Source: Saccoglossus kowalevskii (taxonomy: Eukaryota; Hemichordata; Enteropneusta; Harrimaniidae). From it: a stretch of 26,021 nt of DNA. The notes under the pieces were generated by a model that saw only the letters and a list, made by a program, of their open reading frames with translations, had not been told where the DNA came from and did not search any database. Both the position numbers and the translations under genes were made by a program. Below are positions 12,192 through 23,393 of the stretch, in pieces (the first letter of the stretch is position 1; every line of letters begins with the position of its first letter). The DNA lies in assembly GCF_000003605.2 (NCBI RefSeq), contig NW_003124918.1:112516-138536 (forward strand). Direction: 5' to 3'.

Positions 12192-12613
12192 ATGGAATCC
12201 TACGATCGGTCATCGGAGGCTCCGACGGAATCACTGATGTTCACACCACAGGGTAACGGTACCGTAGCTAACGACACGTTGGAACAATTCTCCCCGGTCT
12301 CTGCTCCATTAGAAGTGTGGCTACCAACCGCCTTAGTTTATGGCATCACTTTTGTGGTGGGTCTCATTGGTAACGTTCTCGTCATTTTCTCCATACAACG
12401 TTGTCGTCGATTGCAGAACGTCACAAACACATTTATAGCGAGTCTTGCTGCGGCGGACTTGATTATCGTCGTAATTGTTATACCTGTTCAAATGGCAACG
12501 TATTTCCAGCCGAGATGGGAACTCGGCGAACTCATGTGTAAGTTGTTACCATATCTGACCCTGCTCTCAAGTTCATGTTCGATATTCATGTTGACAGCCA
12601 TGAGTGCCGAAAG
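12192..12613 (+). CDS. Rhodopsin-class GPCR (peptide-receptor type), first coding exon, partial
   Basis: This exon encodes the first 140 residues and two thirds of codon 141 of a class A G-protein-coupled receptor, a plasma-membrane protein that senses an extracellular ligand. The N-terminus has two glycosylation sequons (NGT at 22, NDT at 27) and no signal peptide. TM1 (about 45-68) has the GLIGN motif with Asn61 (position 1.50). TM2 (about 79-103) has SLAAADL with Asp89 (2.50). The first outer loop has Trp109. TM3 has Cys116 (3.25, the usual disulphide partner) and ends MSAER, the E/DRY motif. The start at 12192 is chosen because it is the first in-frame ATG after a stop at 12081 and has A at -3 and G at +4. 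The frame stays open upstream to a TTG at 12099, which is not a credible start. The ELGELMCKLLPYL and SIFMLTAMS stretches resemble galanin-, CCK- and orexin-like peptide receptors; the ligand cannot be assigned. TM4-TM7 are missing from the window. Confidence 0.93.
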
Positions 12614-12619
12614 GTAAGA
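12612..12619 (+). other. Splice donor inside the E/DRY Arg codon
   Basis: AG|GTAAGA splits the Arg141 codon after its second base (phase 2). A phase-2 intron at this codon is a recurrent position in rhodopsin-class receptor genes. Without splicing, translation would stop immediately at the TAA formed at 12615-12617, so the intron is needed for a working receptor. Confidence 0.9.
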
Positions 12620-13870
12620 TTTTCTTGTTTTTGAAATGTTGATGGTGGGATATCAGTATTCTAATTTAAGTTTGTGACTGTCAAAAATTGCTTTTAATTA
12701 TGGAAAATTGAAATCAACTTTTTCGAATCAAATTATGAGCTTGAATTCCGCATGTGACCGTACAATTCATTTGTCATATGACAGTTGTAACCGTTGCATG
12801 TCAATTTCCATCATTTGTACAATACAATCAAAGCCAGATCTGTACACGCTCACTTTTCATGAATGAACAAATACTCAATGTCAATTTCCTACGGGTTTGA
12901 ATACATATCACAGCATGGAACTTTTCGACCACGTTCATCAAATCTACATTGTGTTCGGGGGTTGTAATGAATAGCGAATGACATCCCACAGCACGCAAAT
13001 GTGTTGTAATAGTTACTTTCATTATCATCTCGCACAATGTCGGATTACTTAGCTTAAATCCGGTTTATATTCACAATGCTAAATGCATATAGACGCAAAG
13101 AGTATTTAATTTGACCGTTAATTGCGATCACCGGTAACTGATAAACATTGTGTTAGCGGGAACGAACGGAGATGACGCCCTCACCCCATAGCGGATTGTT
13201 AGTTGAAGACATGTGATGGCCTACAATTATTGCATGCTTGGATGAAGCAGAATTGTAACAAGTCAGTTTCAGTTTACCTAGAATACAAATGTATGCTTAT
13301 ATGCAACTCATCTGTCACCAGTGTAAATCACTCCTGGTCTACCTACAACTGTTTGAACTGGTAACGTATCCTGGGGTGTCTGTTTTCGTTGAATCATTAA
13401 CACATCGTCTCTGTGCTCTCGCCAAGGGCATCTAAGATTAGGCACAATTGACGGGTCAATATATACTGTACTGTCGGCATATATTCACGTTATTTTCTTA
13501 TCATGGCCTTCGTACCCGTGGGGCGCTACTTCGATGCGACCGCAATTTAACAAGTGCCTTTCCTGTGTTAATTAACTCATCTGTCTTTCAAACATAACAA
13601 GGGATTCCGTCGTATGCTCCCATGTGATTGCTCGTATTACACGTAAAACATTAACATACTTCATTCTCCGGGTGCTATTAACAGAGGGCAGCGTTCAAAT
13701 TTGCATTTAACATTACAATCAAATAGATGTAAAGTGCAATATTGAAGCGTTATTTAGTTTTAATGCCACAGAATTCTATAATTCAAAAGTGACAATGTGT
13801 GTATTTTAAGATAGAATACTGAGCAAATTATCGTTGATAGATTAGTGTGAATTGTTGACATGACAATAAA

Positions 13871-14150
13871 TATTATTATTATACATACATCTGTCACCGT
13901 AACGCCATAAGTTACAGCGTGTCGTAATTTTGCGGTATTTCACGGGGTATTTTCATCCTACTACATTAGGAAATGCGAATTCCAAATATGGAATGATTAC
14001 GCGCGTAAGCGTCCTCTGATAGTAAAAACAGACATGGCTGCCACCAGGGTTTGACCGGACTCCACAAAAAATAATTCGCTGCGCGTCGGTCGATACTTCC
14101 ATCGTATTGTCTTCGTGCATACTTTGAGGTATTCTGATAATATATACAAC
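13871..14150 (+). repeat. Dispersed repeat family A, copy 2
   Basis: It matches copy 1 (1213-1560) in the same orientation over the landmarks TGTCACCGTAACGCC, GCGGTATTT, CGGGGTATTTTCAT, ACATGGCTGC, TTGACCGGACT, GTCGGTCGATAC and TTCGTGCATACTTT. It lacks roughly 110 nt found in copy 1 and has about 25 extra nt around a small palindrome (ATTCCAAATATGGAAT). On the minus strand both copies keep an open frame across the shared right part, reading KYAR-x-QY-x-GSIDRRAA, with several third-position differences. That hints at a decayed coding sequence but is short. Confidence 0.8.
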
Positions 14151-15384
14151 TAGTTACAGGCGACAATGCTGTAGAGAACAATCTAAATCTGTTTTCTTGT
14201 TGCATTGTGTAAACCATTTTAATAGTGTACAACCTAAAGCGCGTGTGCGTATACGTTATGCTACGAGTGGTTTATTACTCAGTTCAGTTGATCACAGGCA
14301 CTTTATTAATTAAGGAATATTCATAAAATTTTACTTCACTTGATAAATGAAGTACTTATTAAGCAAATTATATATATATATTTTTTAATTACTCAGATCA
14401 ACAGACCAAAGAAAGCCCTTGCCACGTTGTATTTTATAATCGGTATACATCGTATTTCATTATTGCAGATGTAATGAATGAAACATCTGATAATCAGGAT
14501 GATTTCTCAAATATGGAGTTTATTGCATGAATTCCAATTTCACCTTTTTGAACTCTATTTCCTTCATGCTCCCATGGAACCCATTCTGAGAAACTGTTAC
14601 AAATTTAGTCATTTTATCCCTGCCATAATTTGTTTCTGGTTTATTACCAATCGCTTCTCCCCAACAACAAACAAAGTCTTACAACCGCTTTACACGACCT
14701 GAATACAAGCATGTATACGTGTGTAACTTATCAGTATGCAATAAAGTACATGAGGATATTGTCACATATTATACTTTTGCCTACACGGGTCTCAACTTAT
14801 TCGTCCAAATCATACTACATTTGCTGATATGGGACTTCAACCCATGCTATGGTACATTAGGTTGTCCAAGATACGGAACCATGCACTTTATTACGTATTG
14901 TTACATATGTACGCGCACGTACAATAACATAGCTTGCACGGCGTCACATTGGGTGTTGGCGTAAGGATTAATCTTAAAATGGAAATTCTTTATATTGTGC
15001 AAACGGTTGAATGTGTCATCACTTTGAAAGGTTGGTCTCACTTTGGATTCTCAACAGATAAAATGAACACCGCAATCTCAGGTGTTTCCTGTCCGATAAC
15101 GCACATAATTTACCATTCTAACGTAATAACTCCTCCCTGGTGACACAGCTAAGTAGTAGTCAAGAAAATACAAAACACTTGCTTTTTTTTAAGTAATTGA
15201 AGAAAAGAATTTGTTTTATGGTAAGTCATTTTTCTACACACCTGCTCTTTTGCGTTATATTTTTACATCACGTTAATTATTAAGTCTTGGTAAAGTACGA
15301 GTGAATGTCAATATTTATAACATTATAATTTTAAATGTAACCGGAAGCAATCGATATATCAAGTTCCAAATACTACAGGTCACA
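14151..15384 (+). other. Intronic, nothing recognised
   Basis: This stretch has overlapping open frames on the plus strand between 14478 and 15143 but no domain, no conserved motif and no convincing splice sites around them. A (TA)n tract lies near 14371-14382. Confidence 0.45.
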
Positions 15385-15515
15385 ATCTTGACTAAAGCGC
15401 CATTGTCTTCACGCAGCGCGCTTTCTAATATCTTTTATTCCACTCGCGTTGTATACGTAACATGGGACCCATTCGAATAGGACGCGATGTGACGACTGTG
15501 CCGCTCTAAATTAAA
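15385..15515 (+). repeat. Dispersed repeat family B, copy 2
   Basis: The core CGCGTTGTATACGT starts at 15445 and continues with ATGGGACCCAT, CGAA, GACGCGATG and GACGACTG. The upstream arm (about 15390-15425: CACGCAGCGCGCTTTCTAAT) resembles the upstream arm of copy 4 (CGCGCAGCACGTCTTTGAAT), so the family reaches at least 60 nt left of the core. Minus-strand reading at the core gives RVLFEWV. The boundaries are approximate. Confidence 0.6.
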
Positions 15516-17970
15516 CAAGTTCCGGTTGTTTTAGTAATTGCTCATATCTGCAAAATATAAACACGATTTGTATTTCAGTTACTCGACGTTTTTTTTTTAT
15601 AAATTAAGAACCAATAAATTATGGGGACAAATGCGATGACACGCAACTGAAAATGTCTCTATCCAATATTGCTAAACCGCGGATGGTTATGTATTCACTA
15701 AAATATTTATGTTGCTGTTCGTGGTTGACTCATGGTTACTACAATGTTGCAATATACGACCCGAACGTGGTGCGTAAGTTAACACCAAGCGAGGCAGTCA
15801 TTACCAATTCCATTACTATTTAATGGCGCATTGCTACGAGTTTATTCGAATGAGTTACTTGTTGTATATAAAAAATACATATTAAATCCCATGTGATGAG
15901 TACAATTATGTTCTTCTGAATAATCGAACAGATTACATTTATTGACTATTTCTGACCTAATGTTGATTAAAATGTTTTCATCAGTTTACCTTTCAAGAGA
16001 ACAGTGATAAAACAGTACCTTACGTATATTTGTGAATAAAGTACAAGCATACAGAGACATTGAATACTGTTTTTGTTATTATTTATGACGTATCACGCTA
16101 CTGTGGATTAAGGGTACATTTATAGTGACGTTGATGCATTATTAGAAATATGCATATTTGGAAAGAAGGCTTTAGAGGCACCGGGTGTACATATATGTGA
16201 CATGTATCATTGCATCACTTTTATGTTTCAGAAAATAGTTGAAAACTTAATTACAATCAATCAACCTTATATGCCAGATTAGGTTGGCGTTTAGCCGTTT
16301 CACACAGCGCCAATGGGATGGATAGGGTTGACTTCCCCAACCTTTAAATATTCCAAATATTTGACATATTTTATAAGTACCACGGGATTCATATAGCGCA
16401 CGTGCATTAAATCATTAGAATAAGATCCATTGTTGGCAGCACTTTCGAACCAAGTCTTATTTCACCCAAGCACCAACAATCTTCAAAATTAAATGTGGTT
16501 TTATGTTTACGATAAGTCTACTAAAACAGCAGGGTAGACTAGCGAGCACGGATATTGTTGACTCTGTAGATTTCAATCTATGGACGGAAGCTTACTTAAG
16601 TATCGATTACCAGAATTTCATTTCCGTTGGCCCCGGGTAAACGTTCATTGCGGCGTTTGCCATTTTTGCTAAATTGCAATAAGTTTGCCATACTCCCCTC
16701 TGTTCCAATAGCTTGAAACGGCTGACAGTAAAACCATTAGTTGTTATACATCTCCCCCAATTTACTTAGACTATGATCAAAATTCACAAAGCGGGGATAA
16801 TGGGCAAATATCAAGCTGTCAGTGATTGATTGTTTTGGATAAATCACTATTATTGGTATTGCACCTTCGATAAATTATAATTGTAGTTCCTCTGACCGTG
16901 TCAGAACAATTATTTATTGCATCATTTATGCTAGTGTTTTCAAACTATTTAGAATAATCAACAGGTGGTAGTTATGATGTCAACTTTATTATATTTTTAT
17001 AAAGAAAACCATTTCAGCTAATGTAGTACGCTCAACAACATCAGCTAAGGTGCAGATATTCTTCCACATCACGTGACAGCAGATATGTAGAATAAAGAAA
17101 GCACAACTCGAGTTTGGTCTAAACCTTGTTCTTTTTTGATAAATGAAGAAGACATACTTGACCCTCCGTTTTTGCAATATATATTTCGTTCAAAGTATAC
17201 ATACTTTCTCGTTTCTGCATGTAGTTGTTTGATATGGAATGACAGGGTGTCTGATAGTCGTACTATGAATACGCGATGTGCGGTGAATTCTTTCAACTCT
17301 GTGCATGGTTGCACCGATGTACATTACTGCCAATACATCGGTAAATGTGTTCAACGCTGTAACTTTAGAGAACTTGTGTCATTATTTTCACTAAATAATT
17401 CTAACGACATCCTTCTAGTATTGTAAAAGTATGGTGTATCATCGCTTTCTGTCACCATCCATCAGCTCAGAACTTATGTTTCATTATGGCTTTCATTTTT
17501 ACTCATTGCGATAACTTACTACGTCTTTTGTTGGCAAGGGTTTCTCCCCATGTACATATGTTTCCACTAGAAACTACTTTATATAGACTCTGCTGAATCA
17601 GTGTTGTAGCAGACGATGCTGACAGGTAGTGTGGACGGTACGAAAACAAACTTGTAAATGACCGCTCATTACAATGGATATGACCGAAGGCTGAAATCTA
17701 GACTTCTGGGATCACTAGTAAAATTGCCGGACCGGAATCTTATTACGTGCATTAGGCCTGGCGGATCGACTGCCAATGTAACACAGTCACCCTATTACCT
17801 AATTATCTATCCAGCAATTGAAAACTTAAGGTATACATTTCTCTGTTCATTTATGTCAGGGTATACATGTACTATACAGGCAGAAGTTTAAAGATACATT
17901 ATCTACAAAAGCGTACTTTGCAGATATAAGTAACTTGTAATTAAACACGATAATATGATAAAGATTACAT
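15516..17970 (+). other. Intronic, nothing recognised
   Basis: Chance-like open frames (17069-17314 minus, 17136-17426 plus, 17658-17891 plus) overlap one another or lack domains. No repeats shared with the rest of the window were noticed, and no RNA gene. Confidence 0.45.
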
Positions 17971-17983
17971 CAGATGGCGCCAC
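17971..17983 (+). promoter_or_regulatory. Second CTCF-like core
   Basis: CAGATGGCGCCAC contains AGATGGCGC, the right two thirds of the CTCF core, in the form often seen in insects and other invertebrates. The left part matches only partly, so it is weaker than the site at 4230. With that site it would flank the receptor promoter. Confidence 0.3.
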
Positions 17984-18776
17984 TGTCACTTGTAAGAATA
18001 GTATTACCTACAGGTTTCTTACAGATTATGACTCAGATCAATATACGGTGGTTGGCACATGTAAATTAGAGGCTCTCTGATATCACTCCATTACTGTACG
18101 TATTGAAGTCTATGCTTTTCCTGCCTTGTGTACTGCGTTGTTTAAGCCCTTGTGAGTAATTTATTTTGAATTCTTTTAATGAATGGATTATGGATCGTAG
18201 CAAAATCAATGCAGTTCGACAATTGAATAGTTAGTCCGTTTGAATTAGTGTCGACATATGACATACTCTAACCCTAAAATATTTAGATACTACGAAGCCA
18301 AGCATTGTCATATATCTCGTTGACGTTGACTCTAGCTACCGCCCAGTGTCGGCATACCCGGGCCACCAGTTTCACAACAGAGCTTTGCAGATAATATTTT
18401 ATCGGCTGTGACTTTTGATAGTCACCTTTTTGACGCCTTAGCATTTACAATATGTTAACGAAAATGAAAGTGCTGGCCAATTGGAAACATTTAAATGAAT
18501 GTAATAATAGACGGTCATGGTTGTTGATTATATTATAACGTACACCTTATCATCGATCATGCCGTGAATCCACATAACTATTAGATATGCTAATATACTG
18601 AGGTTTATTATACTGACGGTGTATGAGTTGTAACCAAGGAGGACCACTATCTTGCACACATGACAGGGTCACATGATATCATAACATGATGACACCCGTA
18701 AATACTAATCTACAAAGTAAAACAAGTTCCCAAACTCATCTTTGTCTGTGCACAAGTGATATGTATTTGCAGCATA

Positions 18777-18784
18777 TGACGTCA
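18777..18784. promoter_or_regulatory. CRE octamer 1 (TGACGTCA)
   Basis: A perfect palindromic cAMP-response element inside the 13-mer CATATGACGTCAT. The same 13-mer recurs at 19867 (octamer position), which argues that the context as well as the octamer is shared. Confidence 0.45.
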
Positions 18785-19230
18785 TCTCATATAGTTATCC
18801 CAAATCTAGTTAAGCGTGACATTAACAATAATTTTTAAAAAATTGGATACTTTTAAAACCAACAGCGAAAAGAATAATTAGCGCACTTACATTACGGAGA
18901 ATTCTTAGTAATGAAGGCTCATTATACCGAGTACGCAAGTATTAGTTATGAGAATAGGAGAAATTATGATACGTGACAGATGTCTGAAATGATAATATAA
19001 GATTTTCTTGGCAACCAGTGAATGATACTACTGAGTTGGTTGATAGCAGAAAATAATCACTTTATTTTGAACTGAATGCTGCATTGCACGTTTGGTTGAT
19101 GCTGCCATCAGAATATACATCACATAACTCACTAGTGTAAGTTATAAATCTACACATAACACGAACGTAATTTAATGGCCATCGCATTGTGTGTACACAG
19201 TCTTAAGAATCTTGAATTCATCTAAATGCA

Positions 19231-19260
19231 GACATATTAGATTCAACTGTCTAATATGTC
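19231..19260. repeat. Perfect 11-bp inverted repeat, 8-nt loop
   Basis: GACATATTAGA at 19231-19241 pairs perfectly with TCTAATATGTC at 19250-19260 around the loop TTCAACTG. The pairing does not extend outward, so it is too short for a microRNA precursor. It may be chance or a factor-binding dyad. Confidence 0.6.
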
Positions 19261-19866
19261 ACGTATCGCCGCTATATGTATGTCACTGATAACGAAATGA
19301 AATGATGATGATATTTCTTTATTTGAATTGGTATTTACAGTTTAACATAAACGGAGATCATTAATGTACGAAACTATGTAATCATATGCAACACGAACTA
19401 AGAATTACAATGAGTTTTACTGAAACCTCCTCACGTAATAAACGCTGTATAAGAGCAAATAACCCACTCACACGAGAAACTCTTATACATATTTTAAATT
19501 GCCGTGCGAGACTGAATGAGAGTAACAGTGTATCTAAAGTACAAAACCAAAAACATGAGTATATTTGTACGACCTATTCCACTTAGGGGAAGATTGTTGA
19601 TGAAAAAAAAAATTATTAATAACAGATAAGTTAACATTTTTACAAATTTATTTACAATGATTGAATTTAATGGCAGTATAAGGTCAACATATAGATATGG
19701 GGTCTGGGTTCAAAGTTCACGTAAATTATTCGTTGAATATGCTTAGAAAACGACATTCTTTTAAACTTTCGCTTTGCTAGCCAAGCATAAACGCGTGGAT
19801 CGTTCGCCATCATTAATATTTAAGTACTACAAAATTGTTTTTGTAAGTATGTTTATCAAGGCCATA

Positions 19867-19874
19867 TGACGTCA
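19867..19874. promoter_or_regulatory. CRE octamer 2 (TGACGTCA)
   Basis: A perfect CRE in the same CATATGACGTCAT context as the site at 18777. It is followed by a T-run and a (TA)n stretch near 19885-19900 that could act as a TATA-like word, though the spacing is short. Confidence 0.45.
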
Positions 19875-20984
19875 TAGTTCTTTTTTTTAATTTATATATA
19901 TAAACTGGACTCCATAAAATTGATTTATTGTGGATGAGTAATCAATCGGAAGTTCGATCATTTTGTGCGGGTATATAATTTCTGTAGATCAATTGATTTT
20001 GAAAGTCAACTATGCTAATCAATTTTTCTATGACATGGGCATCGCTATTTTCAAAATAAACTAGTACAACTTACATATACACGTTATAGGTAGTGTTTAC
20101 GGTTATTGCTGCTCCACGTATTAACGTTATTCGAATGTGCAGTACCTTATCGCTTTTTTCGATTATTTTGTGGAGTAATTGACTGACATAAATATTCACG
20201 CATCAATGTATGTTGTCTCTCCTACGTACGATATTCTATAAATAATTAATTGATTATGTTCAACAAATATATCCAGTTTCATATCAATTTCCCTGAATAA
20301 TAAGCTCATGTATGCACTGGGTGCATTGCGATTGGGGGATATTCAAATTCAACGAAGCATAGTGAACTAAGTCGAGACTCCATGGCGGGTTAATCCCCCG
20401 GGCCAGGGTCTTTTATACTTGGATACATATCATACAGCTACGCACTGGTTGGCACTTACAGAGACATAAAATCACACATCAATATCGTCCACACGTCACT
20501 GAACACACGGTGATTGTCTTACGCTTTATATCTATGACAAGTAAATTACATAGACATAGATAGCATGCCCTCCTCAATACCAGGAATACTTTTGAATATG
20601 AAACCAGATTTCAAATAATTGAAAAAAAAATATTGTACGCGGTGGCGCATTACAAATTACTCATTCAACATATATTTAAAACATACACACGCATTGGTAT
20701 TTATCCGGTAAGTACCAAAATACGAAATACCAAAGTGCGAATACAAATCAAACACTATTCCTAGTTCTTAGATAATCTCAATGAAAACACTATCTATAGA
20801 GTAATATGATGTATTGGTATATTAACTACATAATGCAAATCAAAAAGATAAATAAGAATGTACCTTCAGACCATGGGTAACAAAGAGCTGAACACCTAAG
20901 TATATTTTTACAAAACAATCTCGATTTTCATTTTCTATATTAATATTCCTCTCATCCTGTTGTACAGCGCATGTAAAATTTCGT

Positions 20985-21090
20985 GTGAATAATTTACACG
21001 CGTTGTATACGTCGTATGGGACCCACACCTCGAACACGATACGATGCGGCAACCACCATCCTTTAATACTCATCAATGTCTGCCTTCAAA
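20985..21090 (+). repeat. Dispersed repeat family B, copy 3
   Basis: The core TTTACACGCGTTGTATACGTCG is identical to copy 1 and then diverges through ATGGGACCCA, CGAACACGAT and CCTTTAATACTCA. Minus-strand reading gives RIVFEVW at the position of RVLFDMG in copy 1. The right end continues as CATCAATGTCTGCC, which resembles CAATCAGATGTCTATC in copy 4. Confidence 0.75.
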
Positions 21091-21297
21091 CTTCCTCTCA
21101 GGAATACATTGTACATACTCATATAACATGATAAGGGTATTTCAAGCATTCTCGTTCTATGATAATAAGCTGCCTCATTATTTAGTTGTACAGGCACAAA
21201 GAAATCTACTTATACCATTATAATATATGCAGCTTGCTTCGAATTATATTCAGTTACTTGATATTTACAATAATGATGACACAATACCAGAGAATAT

Positions 21298-21357
21298 AAG
21301 TACGTCGTGTACAGAAAGTGCACGTACTTCACTTCAGGGTACGAGGTTTTCGTACCC
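21298..21357. repeat. Two adjacent GTAC-rich hairpins
   Basis: Hairpin 1 has arms AAGTACGT (21298-21305) and ACGTACTT (21322-21329), with further partial pairing of GTGTAC and GTGCAC inside. Hairpin 2 has arms GGGTACGA (21337-21344) and TCGTACCC (21350-21357) with the loop GGTTT. The two are separated by 7 nt. Two such stems in 60 nt of AT-rich DNA is unusual, but I cannot tie them to a known RNA. Confidence 0.5.
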
Positions 21358-22104
21358 GCATTATACAGTTGTAATCCATGTGTTTGTTTCATGTGATGCA
21401 TCTTTTACAGATTGGTTCTAGCGGATTTTGTATGTTAATTATTGAAACGTGTTCTGTATATTTTAACCCGTAAGCATTATTATGAGCTTACATGGAATTT
21501 GAGCGGAAACAGGATCCGCGGCGAATCTTCACCGTATTCACACTCGTGTAATAATCTAAGTATGGATTTTAACAACGTTCCCGTTGTCATTGTATAACGA
21601 GATAATCTTGTTTTGCAATACGACTGCCTTTACAAAAAATATGATTTTATTAAAATACGATATAAAATTCATTATAAAATGTTTATAATACTTGAAAAAT
21701 CGTAACGCATAGCTAAATGCAATTACTTCAACGAAAAAGTTAAGACTTTAAAATCATTTCAAATGAAACAACTTTTTAAAATGCCATCTTTATTAATTCA
21801 AATTTTACCCCCATGCTTCCATTCTATCATAATATTCCATATCACAGCGCAACCTAAGTCAGTTTCACCATAACGACTGGACAACCTATCACACGTCACT
21901 ACATTTTTTTTTGTAAAAATACGTCTTCAATAAGAGAAATAGAAACCCCTTGTCAACCGATATTACATTTCATCCAATTACTTCCTTATTGGGCTCGGTG
22001 TTACAAATTGCTCGTTTTGTGTTAGTTTAAGAGAAAAACGAGTAATTTGAATGATCAATAGCGATGATCGATGATTAAATTTGAAATTCGGTTAAAAGCT
22101 CAAA

Positions 22105-22265
22105 GTGGACTGACGTCATTAATTACACTCATAACATCTGCTCGGTGATATTTTCGCCCGAAGCGCATAGCGGAAGTATCCAGGTTTCGTGCAGTGATTG
22201 GCTAATGGTAGCAGTAACGAGTTCCGGTAGGTGAGCCCACTGGGCATGTGCACCATATATGCCCT
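22105..22265 (+). promoter_or_regulatory. Promoter-like cluster: CRE, ETS, CCAAT, weak TATA
   Basis: In order: TGACGTCA (22111-22118), an ETS-type CGGAAGT (22171-22177), an inverted CCAAT box ATTGG (22197-22201) and a weak CATATAT (22254-22260). The block is GC-richer than its flanks and has the order and spacing of an animal promoter or a strong enhancer. It lies inside the presumed receptor intron. No open frame of note follows it, so any transcript would be non-coding, spliced, or a distal enhancer product. Confidence 0.35.
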
Positions 22266-23139
22266 TGCATGGCAGTTAATCCAGAATTATCAGATTATCG
22301 TAGTCCCATTAATTTGAAAACGGGGACTAAAGGATTTTATTTTGCATATATGATGCATGTGTTTATGACCTACACGTTTGAACAGCGGTCACCAGAATGG
22401 AATGCAATAACTAGGCTGTAATCACAAACCATTAACTGTTCATTGGGTAATAATTCACAATAAATAATTAAGTTGATTTGTGATTTGCGCTAAATTAAAT
22501 TATAATTGAAACAATTCGTTTCTTCGATTGGAACTTTGAATTATTAGTAAATTTCCAAATCTTCATAAACAATATCTCAAAATTCAATGGAACATTTTTT
22601 GAATGATGTATAAAACGAACATGTATCCGATATCGTCGGATATGTATCGTCAGATTTGCTTGATAATATGGCTAACTTAATTATTTTAGTAATAGTTTAG
22701 GCATTTTTTCTTGCCATTCTGTTGTTCTATGACACTAACAGCAAATTTTATAGACAACAATGAAAAAATATCTTTAATAAACACTAAAACAATATCATTT
22801 TTAAAAAGTTGTATATATCAACAAGTACCGTGTAAGATACTACACTAAAACTCGTAGTTTTAAATCTATTCATTTGTTTCTGTTGTATGGGAATTAATAG
22901 AATATTTGAAGATCGATTGCATATGGAGAAAATGTTTGTAATTTTCCCGGTTACAAAATCGTGAATGTGTTCATTATTTGCTAGCTGGAGGTCTATCAAT
23001 CTTACAATTGTTTCGTGTTTACAGATGCAAGGTTACAACCAAAGCATTGCCTCAAATTTAATAATAATTTTACTGTCACATACTTGTGACCGCGTCGCCG
23101 TCTACTACCATTTTTAGGCTGTGCAGCAATGTTCCCTAG

Positions 23140-23211
23140 TGACGTCACCAGGGGAGTACTTGCATACGAATGAGAACTAATGAGGCGCCTCGCTGTGAAA
23201 TGCTATAAAAG
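23140..23211 (+). promoter_or_regulatory. CRE + TATA core promoter candidate
   Basis: A perfect TGACGTCA (23140-23147) lies 56 bp upstream of a canonical TATA box, TATAAAAG (23204-23211). A CRE one to two helical turns upstream of a TATA box in this arrangement is typical of cAMP-induced animal promoters. Transcription would start near 23230-23240. The flanks are GC-richer (GGCGCC at 23184) than the surrounding intron. Confidence 0.45.
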
Positions 23212-23393
23212 ACTATAGTAAACATCAACTTAAAAACTCATGTTTTGTTTTGGATTAAAATATTTATTTTGTGCGCAGACATATAAACTACAATAAAGTT
23301 TTGCAAGCACTTTAATTCAGTGTTAATTTTTAAACACAACTCGAGAGAAAAAACAAACAGTCGTGTGTACATTGAAATCACAGTGAAATTGCA

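Noticed and set aside
14868-14964. Possible receptor exon 2 (AG then RYGTMHFITY)
   Set aside because: Phase and the Arg-Tyr junction fit, but what follows lacks the TM4 pattern and conserved Trp context and stops after about 30 codons.
19692-19745. Another candidate exon 2 (RYGVWVQSS)
   Set aside because: It lacks a pyrimidine-rich acceptor and stops within 17 codons without membrane character.
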